This document shows, piece by piece, positions 27,217 to 35,558 of a DNA stretch of 64,000 nt. The stretch comes from Bacillota bacterium (GTDB lineage Bacteria > Bacillota > Clostridia > Acetivibrionales > DSM-1351): assembly GCA_023412275.1 (NCBI GenBank), contig JAEYNY010000199.1:1-64000 (forward strand), read 5' to 3'. Position 1 is the first letter of the stretch; each line of letters starts with the position of its first letter. Below the pieces are notes generated by a model. The model made no database searches. It had not been told where the DNA came from and saw only the letters and a program-made list of their open reading frames with translations. The translations under genes and the position numbers were made by a program.

Positions 27217-29421
27217 CTAATCCGAAACTACATTCCTGAATATAACTTCGATAACAGCACCTTTTTTGACGTTTGTTCCGGCATCTATGTTCTGACTGAC
27301 CGCTGTTCCGGTACCGTTCACCCGAATATTAAGTCCAAGTCTCTTAAAAGCTTGTGTCGCATCGTAGACTGACTTGTTCTTAACGTCAGGAACCTTAACC
27401 ATTGCCTCCTCTTGTGGCTTATATGTATAGAGTATGACAATGGATTTTTCGTGGAGCAATGCACCGGATTTAGGTGTCTGATCCTGTACAATTGCCTTTT
27501 TATCAGTGTCGCTTCCTTCTATTTTATACTCTAGTTTACTTTGTTTCAACAGTTTAACTGCCTCTTCTACTGTCTTACCCTTTACATTCGGAACCTGTAC
27601 TTCCTGAAGCAGCTGCTTTTTGTCTTCTTCGGTAAATTCCTTTTCAACTCCCTTGTAACTTAATATATCGTCAATGAGCTTTCCTACGACAGGAGCAACC
27701 AGCATACCTCCTCCGGGATTGTACATATCAGGATAATCCAGTACAACCAGCACACATAAGCTTGGGTTGTCAGTAGGAGCAATTGCTGAAAATGAAACTA
27801 TGTATCTCTTATTTTTTCCTACAATATTAAGTTTTTGAAGTTTTGGGTCAACTATAGTTTCCGACGTACCTGTCTTACCTCCGATTTTGTAGCCCGGTAT
27901 CCTTGCATTTTTACCTGTACCTACATCTACAACGCCCTGGAGTATGGATTTTAATGTATCAGAGGTTTGTCTGGATATTACTTTTCTTACAACGTTAGGC
28001 TCGAATTTCTTTATTACACTGCCTGTTTCGTCTACTACCTCTTTAACGACATGAGGTGTTATCAAATCCCCTCCGTTTGCAATTGCACCATATGCCTGTA
28101 TTAACTGTATGGGTGAAATCTGGAAACGCTGTCCGAAGGAAGCTGTTGCCATGTTTATCTCTGTAGGATTTGTAAACATTATACTACGTGCTTCGCCAGG
28201 CAAATCAATTCCTGTCTTATCATAAAAACCAAATGCTTTTACATATTTAAAAAACAGTGGTACTCCCAGTTTTTGGGAAAGACGTACGAAAACAGGGTTA
28301 CAGGAGTTATAAACACCTTCTCTGAAAGTTTCATGTAAGTGGGCATTTGGTTTCCAACAATTTATGTTCCATCCTCCCACTTTAACAGTGGCATCAGTAA
28401 CCTGTGTATCAGGAGTAATAGCCCCCTCCTCCAGACCTGCCGCTGCTGTAACCGGCTTGAAAGTGGAACCCGGTTCGTATGTATCAACAACTGCTTTATT
28501 TCTCCAAACTGTCTGTTGGAGATACTCTACATCTTCCTTGCTTTTTCCTGTCCAGGTTTGAGGGTCCTTTCCCTTTGGAACTCCTCTGGGATTATTCAAA
28601 TCAAAATCCGGCTTTGATGCTAAAGCAAGTATTTCACCATTTCTTGGATCCATTACTATTGCAGTGGCTCCGTTTAATACATTATTATCTGAAATTGCCT
28701 TTTCCAGAGCCTTCTCTGCAAAATACTGAATTGTTTCATCTATTGTGAGAATAACATCATTTCCGTCCTGAGGCTGTATAAATTTTTCATCACTCATACT
28801 TAATGCCATTCCACTTGCATCTGTTTCACTGAGAATTTTACCCGGCACGCCTTTTAAATACTTTTCCATCATCCTTTCAACACCATCAAGCCCGTCATTA
28901 TCTATATTGGTAAAGCCGACGACGTGAGCGGCAAGATTTCTGTTGGGATAAAATCTTTTAGTATCCTCATCAATGTAAATGCCGGAAATTTTGTTTTCTT
29001 TCTTCCATTCACGTACCTTATTTCCTATTTCCTTATCTATTTTTTGCTTAATAAGTTCGTATTGATTGTTCTTAGTAAGCTTCTTTTTAACTGTCTCCTT
29101 GTCCATGTCAAGTATCGCTGCAAGTTCACCGGAAATCTTGTCTAAATCTAGTTTTTGTTTTCCTATCTCCTGAGGACTTGCACTGACAGTGTCTACCGAA
29201 CCACTCACTGCAAGAGGTTTCATATTACGGTCGTATATAGTGCCCCTTTTCGCACTTATAGTACGGTTCTTCGTCTGTTGATTATATGCAAATTCCTGAT
29301 ATTCTTTTCCGCTATATATTTGAATCCAGGCAATCCTTAACACCAGCATAAGCGTTAGTAATGTAAAAGCACCAAGTATAAACAAAAGTCGTTTCTTAAT
29401 CTTCAAATTTACTCCAGCCAA
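27217..29421 (-). CDS. spoVD: SpoVD/FtsI-type penicillin-binding transpeptidase with two PASTA domains
   Basis: A 734-residue class B penicillin-binding protein. One N-terminal transmembrane helix (about residues 12-34) is followed by a dimerisation domain and a transpeptidase domain with all motifs: STFK at 319-322, SCN at 373-375 and KTG at 516-518. Two PASTA domains follow at about 610-670 and 675-732. It crosslinks peptidoglycan outside the membrane, probably with the SEDS protein encoded downstream. PASTA domains at this locus are typical of SpoVD, but in organisms with a single such gene it also serves as the division PBP (FtsI/PbpB). TTG start with GGGGGAG 6 bases upstream. Confidence 0.93.
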   Translation of the reverse strand: MAGVNLKIKKRLLFILGAFTLLTLMLVLRIAWIQIYSGKEYQEFAYNQQTKNRTISAKRGTIYDRNMKPLAVSGSVDTVSASPQEIGKQKLDLDKISGELAAILDMDKETVKKKLTKNNQYELIKQKIDKEIGNKVREWKKENKISGIYIDEDTKRFYPNRNLAAHVVGFTNIDNDGLDGVERMMEKYLKGVPGKILSETDASGMALSMSDEKFIQPQDGNDVILTIDETIQYFAEKALEKAISDNNVLNGATAIVMDPRNGEILALASKPDFDLNNPRGVPKGKDPQTWTGKSKEDVEYLQQTVWRNKAVVDTYEPGSTFKPVTAAAGLEEGAITPDTQVTDATVKVGGWNINCWKPNAHLHETFREGVYNSCNPVFVRLSQKLGVPLFFKYVKAFGFYDKTGIDLPGEARSIMFTNPTEINMATASFGQRFQISPIQLIQAYGAIANGGDLITPHVVKEVVDETGSVIKKFEPNVVRKVISRQTSDTLKSILQGVVDVGTGKNARIPGYKIGGKTGTSETIVDPKLQKLNIVGKNKRYIVSFSAIAPTDNPSLCVLVVLDYPDMYNPGGGMLVAPVVGKLIDDILSYKGVEKEFTEEDKKQLLQEVQVPNVKGKTVEEAVKLLKQSKLEYKIEGSDTDKKAIVQDQTPKSGALLHEKSIVILYTYKPQEEAMVKVPDVKNKSVYDATQAFKRLGLNIRVNGTGTAVSQNIDAGTNVKKGAVIEVIFRNVVSD

Positions 29422-29493
29422 AGTATTCTCCCCCTTGTTGTCTATTTAAGTAAAATGTCCCGTTTACTAATTAATATTGTATATTAATAAAAT

Positions 29494-29522
29494 ATATTAT
29501 TAAATTTAAAATAAATTGTCCA
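29494..29522 (-). promoter_or_regulatory. Weak candidate promoter upstream of spoVD
   Basis: On the minus strand TGGACA (29517-29522), 17 bases, TAATAT (29494-29499), in the 272-base gap between ftsL and spoVD. The gap is extremely AT-rich, so chance matches are likely. A gap this long inside the cluster makes an internal promoter plausible. No sigma-E promoter was recognised with confidence. Confidence 0.35.
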
Positions 29523-29693
29523 AAAATAAAAACTATAGACTTAATATAATGATATATTAAAAAATCTATAGCTGCTTATTCATAATTAATTATATTCATT
29601 TTTAGCCCCCCATGAGTATCCAAATTTATTTGTTGTCGGATATATAATATATTATCATGGTCTGTTATTTTGAATCAACCAAGGTGATAAGGC

Positions 29694-30176
29694 TTAATAA
29701 ATCATATTTAAAAACTTGCTAACACTTTTATGTATACCATTGAACAATACCGTTAGTTTTGATTGTTCCTTGTTTGCTGTAATTGTAACATCCTTTTTGG
29801 GTACACTTACATATACAATCTGTGATTTGTCAGGCTTATGCATGTCTAGCTTTGTTTCTGCAATTTGCCTTATATTCTTTAAATCCATGGCATTCTGTAT
29901 ATCAATAAGCAACAATTGATTTTCATTCTGTAGCTTGGTGTACTCGCTTTTCATTATATTACTTTCATAATTCAACTGGCTAATTTGTGCATATCTGAAC
30001 ATAACTACAATGAACATTGCAAAAACAAGAAAAATACTTAAGATGATTCTTACTTTTACTCTTTTGTTGTCTCTTGCTGTCTTTTTTGACTTGAGTATGG
30101 CATTGTCTTCATATGGATCATATTTTATTTTTTCCGCTAAGGAACCGTGTACATAATCATTTTTGGTCTCTGCCAC
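29694..30176 (-). CDS. ftsL: FtsL-like division protein (septum formation initiator family)
   Basis: A 160-residue bitopic membrane protein: a charged cytoplasmic N-terminus of about 45 residues, one transmembrane helix (about 46-66, IILSIFLVFAMFIVVMF), then a coiled coil (about 70-115) and a short tail. The position between rsmH and the transpeptidase gene is that of FtsL, a small scaffold recruited with DivIC/FtsB and FtsW. Sequence conservation in FtsL is low, so the call rests on layout and position. The start is taken as GTG at 30176, with AGGGGTG 6 bases upstream; the in-frame TTG at 30194 lacks a ribosome site. A hairpin precedes it. Confidence 0.82.
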   Translation of the reverse strand: MAETKNDYVHGSLAEKIKYDPYEDNAILKSKKTARDNKRVKVRIILSIFLVFAMFIVVMFRYAQISQLNYESNIMKSEYTKLQNENQLLLIDIQNAMDLKNIRQIAETKLDMHKPDKSQIVYVSVPKKDVTITANKEQSKLTVLFNGIHKSVSKFLNMIY

Positions 30177-30208
30177 TTTAAACACCCCTGTCAATAATAA
30201 AGATAATT

Positions 30209-30236
30209 GGGGAATCAGCCATTAAAACTGATCCCC
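30209..30236 (-). other. Hairpin in the ftsL leader
   Basis: GGGGAATCAG (30209-30218) pairs with CTGATCCCC (30228-30236) with one bulged base. On the minus strand its CCCC arm lies about 26 bases upstream of the AGGGGTG ribosome site of ftsL and could pair with either. No T run follows on the minus strand, so it is not an obvious terminator there; on the plus strand TTTTCATTTTT follows, with no gene to terminate. Confidence 0.4.
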
Positions 30237-30359
30237 GTTTTCATTTTTAGAAGTTTTAGCTTTTGTTTTCCCAAACTTTGTCACTTGTATCTGAATTATT
30301 TCTTCATATGTTGATATATCATGGTTTTTTCATTTGTTACATAATTTTTAGGTTGTATA

Positions 30360-31301
30360 TTAAATTTTTTGTAGAACTCTTAATTTAGCACTTCTTGCTC
30401 TTGGATTTTCCTCCAGTTCACAGATATCCGAAACAATAGGTTTTTTATTTACAAGCACTGCCCTTGGCTTTTTCCCGCAAACACATACCGGAAAAGAGGT
30501 GGGACATGTACATGGATTTACCATTTTGTTAAATTGCAACTTAACTATTCTGTCTTCCAAGGAATGGAATGTTATAATACACAACCTTCCTCCACTTTTA
30601 AGCAAATCTACACAATCCTCAATAGTTTTATTCAATATTCCAAGTTCATTGTTAACTTCAATTCTGATTGCCTGAAAAGTTCTTTTTGCCGGATGAGGGC
30701 CGTCTCTTCTTGCGGAACTTGGAACTGCTCTTTTTATTATATCCACCAATTCATAAGTAGTCTCTACGGGTTTATTCTGTCTGGCTTCCACAATAAATTT
30801 TGCTATCCGTGAAGCCCATTTTTCTTCGCCGTAGTCACGGATTATACGGTATATATCCTGCTCGGAGTACTTGTTTACCACATCATAAGCCGACAGGTCG
30901 GATTTTCTATCCATTCTCATATCAAGTGGTGCATCATGCTGGTAACTAAACCCTCTGGATGCTTCATCCAACTGATGGGATGAAACTCCCAAGTCTAAGA
31001 GTATACCATCTACCTCATAAATTCCCAACTCAGAACAGGCATTACGTATATTTTTAAAATTCGTATTTACAACCTTGAAGTCCGCCTGTGACTCAATTTC
31101 ACCAAGCCTCTTAACTGATGTTTCTACAGCAAAGCTATCTTGATCAAGACCTATCAAACAGCCCTTTTCACCTAGTCTTTTATATATCTCTGATGAATGT
31201 CCCGCTCCGCCAATAGTACCGTCAACATAAATACCTTCCTGATTTATATTCAGATTTTCTAAGCACTCATCAAGTAATACGGATTTATGTTTAAATTCCA
31301 T
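30360..31301 (-). CDS. rsmH: 16S rRNA (cytosine1402-N4)-methyltransferase RsmH
   Basis: A 313-residue RsmH (MraW). The N-terminus [13 protein letters not shown], the SAM-binding GTIGGAGHS near residue 29, [20 protein letters not shown] near 100-120 and the C-terminal HSLEDRIVK near 246 are family hallmarks. It methylates N4 of C1402 in 16S rRNA in the decoding centre. The ATG follows GAGGTG. It is the second gene of the dcw cluster, 23 bases after mraZ, as in most bacteria. Confidence 0.97.
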   Translation of the reverse strand: MEFKHKSVLLDECLENLNINQEGIYVDGTIGGAGHSSEIYKRLGEKGCLIGLDQDSFAVETSVKRLGEIESQADFKVVNTNFKNIRNACSELGIYEVDGILLDLGVSSHQLDEASRGFSYQHDAPLDMRMDRKSDLSAYDVVNKYSEQDIYRIIRDYGEEKWASRIAKFIVEARQNKPVETTYELVDIIKRAVPSSARRDGPHPAKRTFQAIRIEVNNELGILNKTIEDCVDLLKSGGRLCIITFHSLEDRIVKLQFNKMVNPCTCPTSFPVCVCGKKPRAVLVNKKPIVSDICELEENPRARSAKLRVLQKI

Positions 31302-31324
31302 TATTCACCTCAAAGTTTTTTTGG

Positions 31325-31756
31325 CTATATACCAAGTAATGCCATCTTTTCCGCAATTTTATCCGCACTGATGTTGTCGTCGCTATTGTACGCTTCCCAA
31401 GCCGCCTTTTTCCATATTTCTACTCTTGAAGACACACCGATTATATATATGTCCTTTTCAAGAGCGGCATATTCACGCAGATTTTGTGGTATCAATATCC
31501 TTCCCTGTTTATCAACTTCACATTCCGTTGCTCCCGAAAAGAAAAATCTGATAAACGCACGGACATCCTTATCTGTAAATGGTAAGGATTTAAGCTTGTT
31601 TTCAAGGCTTGTCCACTCTTCGGATGAGTACGCAAACAAACAACCATCAAGTCCCTTGGTCAGTATGAACTTATCACCCAACCCCTCACGGAACTTTGAA
31701 GGTACTATTGCTCTTCCTTTAGGGTCAATTGTATGTTGGTATTCACCATAGAACAA
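31325..31756 (-). CDS. mraZ: Transcriptional regulator MraZ
   Basis: A 143-residue protein with two tandem SpoVT-AbrB-like swapped-hairpin domains: [21 protein letters not shown] at the start of the first and [20 protein letters not shown] in the second. MraZ binds direct repeats upstream of its own operon and adjusts dcw transcription. Those repeats are visible just upstream (31763-31812). The start is TTG, with GGGGTG 6 bases upstream, matching the conserved MF-GEY N-terminus. First gene of the cluster. Confidence 0.96.
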   Translation of the reverse strand: MFYGEYQHTIDPKGRAIVPSKFREGLGDKFILTKGLDGCLFAYSSEEWTSLENKLKSLPFTDKDVRAFIRFFFSGATECEVDKQGRILIPQNLREYAALEKDIYIIGVSSRVEIWKKAAWEAYNSDDNISADKIAEKMALLGI

Positions 31757-31762
31757 TTTTTA

Positions 31763-31812
31763 CACCCCACATCCGATAAGTTTCCTCCACTTCCCACCAC
31801 TTTTCACCACTT
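31763..31812 (-). promoter_or_regulatory. MraZ-box direct repeats (10-base period) in the dcw leader
   Basis: Read on the minus strand, three adjacent 10-base units AAGTGGTGAA (31803-31812), AAGTGGTGGG (31793-31802) and AAGTGGAGGA (31783-31792) are followed, after one skipped period, by ATGTGGGGTG (31763-31772), in the same phase. MraZ is known to bind short direct repeats rich in GTGG/TGGG spaced by one helical turn. The array lies just downstream of the predicted promoter, so binding would control initiation of the whole cluster. The last unit overlaps the mraZ ribosome site. Confidence 0.8.
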
Positions 31813-31820
31813 ATAAACAT

Positions 31821-31849
31821 ATTTTATTGCAAAAACTAAAAATTATCAA
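31821..31849 (-). promoter_or_regulatory. Probable sigma-A promoter of the dcw cluster
   Basis: On the minus strand TTGATA (31844-31849), 17 bases, TAAAAT (31821-31826). It sits immediately upstream of the MraZ boxes; predicted transcription would start near 31814. Confidence 0.65.
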
Positions 31850-31880
31850 TATATTTCAGTCAATTGGAATAAAAAAAATA

Positions 31881-31904
31881 AAAGACAGGATGTTAATCCT
31901 GCCT
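31881..31904 (-). terminator. Rho-independent terminator after rodA
   Basis: On the minus strand AAAGGCAGGAT, TAAC and ATCCTGTCTTT form an 11-bp stem with one G:U pair, followed by TTTATTTTTTTTATT. It separates the rodA-side transcript from the dcw promoter; the sequence between rodA and the stem holds nothing else recognised. Confidence 0.8.
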
Positions 31905-32015
31905 TTTATAGGCCAGTAGTACTAGCTTTGGGACTTTTTTTAATGAAGTACCTGAAAACCTGTTTATTTCCCAATCATATATTAAACTACCCTTATCTTT
32001 AAGCACTAAAATACA

Positions 32016-33137
32016 CTAAGTGCTAAACAGTACTTTTCTCCGTCTCGCTGAAACACTTAACACAATGCCTATGGCTATATAATTGGCCAGTACCGCAGTT
32101 CCTCCACCACTGACAAAAGGAAGTGGCAGACCTGTTACCGGAAGCAAACCTATACTCATTCCGATATTTTCTATAAAATTAAAGGCCAGCATACCAGTCA
32201 CACCTATTGTAAGAAATGAACCATAGGAATCACTTGAGTTTTTTGCAATATAAATACACCTTAAAAGAATTATCAAACCTAATATTATAATTATAATACC
32301 GCCAATAAATCCAAATTCTTCTCCAACCACCGAGAAAATAAAGTCAGATTCGTTTACCGGTACATTCCTACTTTGGGTCTGCAACCCACTTCCGTAGCCT
32401 TGTCCAAACAACTGTCCCGAGCCTACTGCAATCTTTGATTGAATTACATTATACCCGGCCCCCTGAGGGTCTCTGTCAGGAGAAATAAAAGTAAGAATTC
32501 TTTCCCTTCTCTTACCATTCAGAACATAAACCCATATGAATGGCAATGAAAGCAACAATCCTCCACCTAAGATAAATATATATCTGTAAGGAATGCCAAC
32601 AACGAATATAAATATAACGAATATAAACCCAAATACAAGGGCTGTTCCCAAGTCCTTTTGCAAAAGTACAAAACCTATTGCGGCTCCTGTGTAAACTATA
32701 AATTTAATAATATCTGCTTTATTTTTTTCAGTACTGTCCTTAATTCTTTCCAAAAAGACCGAAGCCAGAATAATATAGGCTATTTTTGCATATTCTGAAG
32801 GCTGTATACTAAATCCGGCTATTTTAATCCAGTTTTTATTTCCCAGCTCCTCACCGGAACCGATAAACAAAACAAGTACCATCAAAGACATTGCCCCAAA
32901 AAATATAAACAAACTGAGAACTTTTAAATCCTTATAATCTATTATGCTCAAGATGAGGCATAGTGCAATTCCCATTATCATAGCTAGTATCTGAGACTTC
33001 AGAATACCCGGTCTTGTTCTTACTGCACTACTGAGGACAATAAGCCCTACTGCTGATAACACCAGAACCGATATAAACAACATGTAGTCAAATCTCTTAT
33101 AAGGATTTGATGTTTGCGACTTTTCTACGAAATACAT
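32016..33137 (-). CDS. rodA: SEDS-family rod-shape protein RodA
   Basis: A 373-residue polytopic membrane protein of the SEDS family with about ten hydrophobic helices. Motifs include NKNWIKIAGFSIQPSEYAKI near residue 105-120, DLGTALVFG near 165, VVGEEFGFIGG near 270 and LPVTGLPLPFVSGGGTA near 335. It is the second SEDS protein here besides FtsW, and the GNKNWIKI form fits RodA rather than FtsW. It polymerises glycan strands for side-wall growth with a class B PBP. The ATG follows AGGAAAAGG. It is the last gene of the run M16-M16-lgt-rodA. Confidence 0.88.
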   Translation of the reverse strand: MYFVEKSQTSNPYKRFDYMLFISVLVLSAVGLIVLSSAVRTRPGILKSQILAMIMGIALCLILSIIDYKDLKVLSLFIFFGAMSLMVLVLFIGSGEELGNKNWIKIAGFSIQPSEYAKIAYIILASVFLERIKDSTEKNKADIIKFIVYTGAAIGFVLLQKDLGTALVFGFIFVIFIFVVGIPYRYIFILGGGLLLSLPFIWVYVLNGKRRERILTFISPDRDPQGAGYNVIQSKIAVGSGQLFGQGYGSGLQTQSRNVPVNESDFIFSVVGEEFGFIGGIIIIILGLIILLRCIYIAKNSSDSYGSFLTIGVTGMLAFNFIENIGMSIGLLPVTGLPLPFVSGGGTAVLANYIAIGIVLSVSARRRKVLFST

Positions 33138-33155
33138 TTTTCACCTTTTCCTAAA

Positions 33156-34223
33156 TTACTGGCTGTCTGTCATTTTATTGTTATCTTCTTCTAAACTTTC
33201 ACTGCTGTCAGGCTTAATTTCACTTTCACCAGATTCCTCCTGAACATCCTGTGTATTCTCTGCTTCTAACAATTCCTCAGTGCTATTCTCATTATTTTCA
33301 ACTGTTTGTTCTTCTTCCATGTATTTAATAACATTTGCATATGCACTTGGCCCTGTTTCAGCCTGTTCATTAACTGCATTATTTGCTCTGTTTCTTAGAA
33401 CTACTACCAGTATACCGAAAACAATTATCAGTAGAATAGACAAGAACTGTGAAACCCTTAGATTTCCAAGCATCAGACTATCTGTTCTAAGACCTTCTAT
33501 GAACGCTCTTCCGATACTGTAGGTTATAAAATACAAGCAGAATATTTCACCGCTGAATTTCTTTCTTTTGCGCATCCACATAAGAAATGCAAATATTACA
33601 AGATTCCATATACTTTCATATAAAAACGTTGGGTGAACGGGTAAATCGGGATTTACAGTTATGCCTACCGTCTTCTGAATTGTATCGGCTTTATTTGTCA
33701 AATATGACGTTATTGTAGAACTGGTCATTCCCCATGGAAGACTCGTATTTGCACCAAAAGCCTCCTGGTTGAAAAAATTCCCCCAACGTCCAATCGCTTG
33801 TCCAAGAGCGACGTAGGGTATTGTAAAATCAAAAAGCTTCATTGTAGGAATTTTTTTATATCTTGCAACAAAATATGCCGTGATTATAGCTCCTATTATT
33901 CCCCCGTAGACAGCCAAACCGCCTTTTCTAAGATTTATAATATCAATGAGATTGCTGCTATACTCAGACCAACTGAAAATAACATAGTACAACCTTGCAC
34001 ATATTATAGCTGCCGGAGCTGCAAACAACATCAGGTCAATTATTGTATCCGGAACAAGATCATATTTTGGTGCATCTTTCATCGCCCATAACACACATAT
34101 CAAAAAGGCTGCCGCTATGATAATCCCATACCAGTATATAGGTTTACCGAAAATGTTAAAAGCAACCCTTGGTACATTAAAACTCCAACCAAGTTCAGGA
34201 AAGCTGACTAATGTACTATCCAT
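33156..34223 (-). CDS. lgt: Prolipoprotein diacylglyceryl transferase Lgt with acidic C-terminal tail
   Basis: A 355-residue membrane enzyme that moves diacylglycerol from phosphatidylglycerol to the lipobox cysteine of prolipoproteins. Lgt signatures are GGLAVYGGIIGA near residue 103, GRWGNFFNQEAFG near 145 and HPTFLYESIWN near 196, with about seven hydrophobic helices. The core ends near residue 280; about 70 further residues form a low-complexity tail very rich in Glu, Asp, Asn and Ser, not normally part of Lgt. ATG start behind GGAGG. It lies 18 bases before rodA and follows two M16 peptidase genes. Confidence 0.95.
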   Translation of the reverse strand: MDSTLVSFPELGWSFNVPRVAFNIFGKPIYWYGIIIAAAFLICVLWAMKDAPKYDLVPDTIIDLMLFAAPAAIICARLYYVIFSWSEYSSNLIDIINLRKGGLAVYGGIIGAIITAYFVARYKKIPTMKLFDFTIPYVALGQAIGRWGNFFNQEAFGANTSLPWGMTSSTITSYLTNKADTIQKTVGITVNPDLPVHPTFLYESIWNLVIFAFLMWMRKRKKFSGEIFCLYFITYSIGRAFIEGLRTDSLMLGNLRVSQFLSILLIIVFGILVVVLRNRANNAVNEQAETGPSAYANVIKYMEEEQTVENNENSTEELLEAENTQDVQEESGESEIKPDSSESLEEDNNKMTDSQ

Positions 34224-34247
34224 TTATAACCTCCACAATAACACTTT

Positions 34248-35531
34248 TTATTTCTGCTTAACAACAGATAATGCCATGCGTTTAATGTCAAAATGACTAT
34301 CAAACACATCAGTAATATAATCAAATTTCATTTTATCATAAACCTCTAAATAATCAAACATTGTAACACCCTTGAAATATAAATTTATAAATGACTTTGA
34401 TGTATTTTCAAGTGAGTTAAGCTGCCTTAAAAATCTTCCTTTAGAAGCGTTAAGAAGTCTGTTAAAAGTCTCCTGGTCAAGCCCTTGTTTCTTCAGTAAT
34501 TTAATTTCCTTTGTAATCCTGTCCTGAACCTCTTCCGGGTTGACAGATTCCCCCCCGAATACTGAATACGCGTAACTTTTCTCCAATGTAAAATCCATTT
34601 CAAAGCTGGAATTAATAAGTCCCTTGTCATACAATTCTTCGTAAAGTCTTGAACTTTTACCCATAAGCATTGACAGCAGAAGTTTTATGGCAAGCTCATA
34701 CCTCAGTATTTCCACACCTTCCAAGTCAAAATTACTGTCTTTAATTCCCATGTAAAATATAGGCGTTGATACAGGCATATTTTGCTCAATATAACTTTTG
34801 TTAATATCCGAACTTTCTTTCGGGAAGATTCTTTTAATTTCAGGAGCCTTTTCCGATGTCTGTACGCAATTCTCAATCTGTTCAAAAACCTTAATGTGAT
34901 CCACGTCACCAACCACTGTTATCAGCATGTTGGATGGATGGTAGAAGGTCTTATAGCACTGATATAAGGTTTCTTTTGTAATTTCACTTATACTGTCTAT
35001 AGTGCCCGCTATATCATACCTTACGGGATGATGCTTGTATATTGCCTTCAAAAGATTGAAGATTACCCTCCATCCCGGATCGTCACGGTACATATTGATT
35101 TCCTGACCTATTATTTTCTTTTCACGTTCAACACTTTCATCGGTAATATACGGATTTTGAACAAAATTTAACAACAGCTTTAAGTTTTCGCTGAATAAGT
35201 CTGTACATGAGAAAAGGTAAACTGTTTGGTTAAAGCTTGTAAATGCATTTGGTTTGGAGCCTAAAGCTGCAAATTTATCCATGACACTTCCGTCTTTTTG
35301 TTCAAACAGTTTGTGCTCCAGAAAATGGGCGATTCCATCAGGTACCTTGGTAGGTTCGTTTTCTCCGGGTATGATAAATTCATTGTCTACAGAACCGTAC
35401 TGGGTAGAAAATGTGGCATACTTTTTGTAATAGCCTTTTTTAGGAATTACTACACAATTCAAACCGCTGGGATGTTCATACCGGTATAATAATTCGTTAT
35501 ACTTTTTATATTCAATGGTATCAAAATTCAT
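34248..35531 (-). CDS. M16-family zinc peptidase (YmfH-like, catalytic)
   Basis: A 427-residue M16 (pitrilysin/insulinase superfamily) peptidase. The inverted zinc motif HFLEH is at residues 69-73, with downstream Glu residues typical of the third ligand, so this copy should bind metal. M16 B/C-type enzymes form a clamshell of two half-subunits. The gene directly follows a second M16 gene that lacks the zinc motif, matching the YmfF/YmfH pair of Bacillus. No signal peptide is present, so it acts in the cytoplasm; the substrate is unknown. ATG behind GGAGG. Confidence 0.9.
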   Translation of the reverse strand: MNFDTIEYKKYNELLYRYEHPSGLNCVVIPKKGYYKKYATFSTQYGSVDNEFIIPGENEPTKVPDGIAHFLEHKLFEQKDGSVMDKFAALGSKPNAFTSFNQTVYLFSCTDLFSENLKLLLNFVQNPYITDESVEREKKIIGQEINMYRDDPGWRVIFNLLKAIYKHHPVRYDIAGTIDSISEITKETLYQCYKTFYHPSNMLITVVGDVDHIKVFEQIENCVQTSEKAPEIKRIFPKESSDINKSYIEQNMPVSTPIFYMGIKDSNFDLEGVEILRYELAIKLLLSMLMGKSSRLYEELYDKGLINSSFEMDFTLEKSYAYSVFGGESVNPEEVQDRITKEIKLLKKQGLDQETFNRLLNASKGRFLRQLNSLENTSKSFINLYFKGVTMFDYLEVYDKMKFDYITDVFDSHFDIKRMALSVVKQK

Positions 35532-35558
35532 AAGCTCCTCCGCTTTGCATAACTTTTT

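Noticed and set aside
29577..29610. A seven-codon frame behind GGGGGG in the ftsL-spoVD gap, possibly a leader peptide
   Set aside because: Too short to judge, no terminator or regulatory hairpin follows, and the region is AT-rich enough to give such frames by chance.
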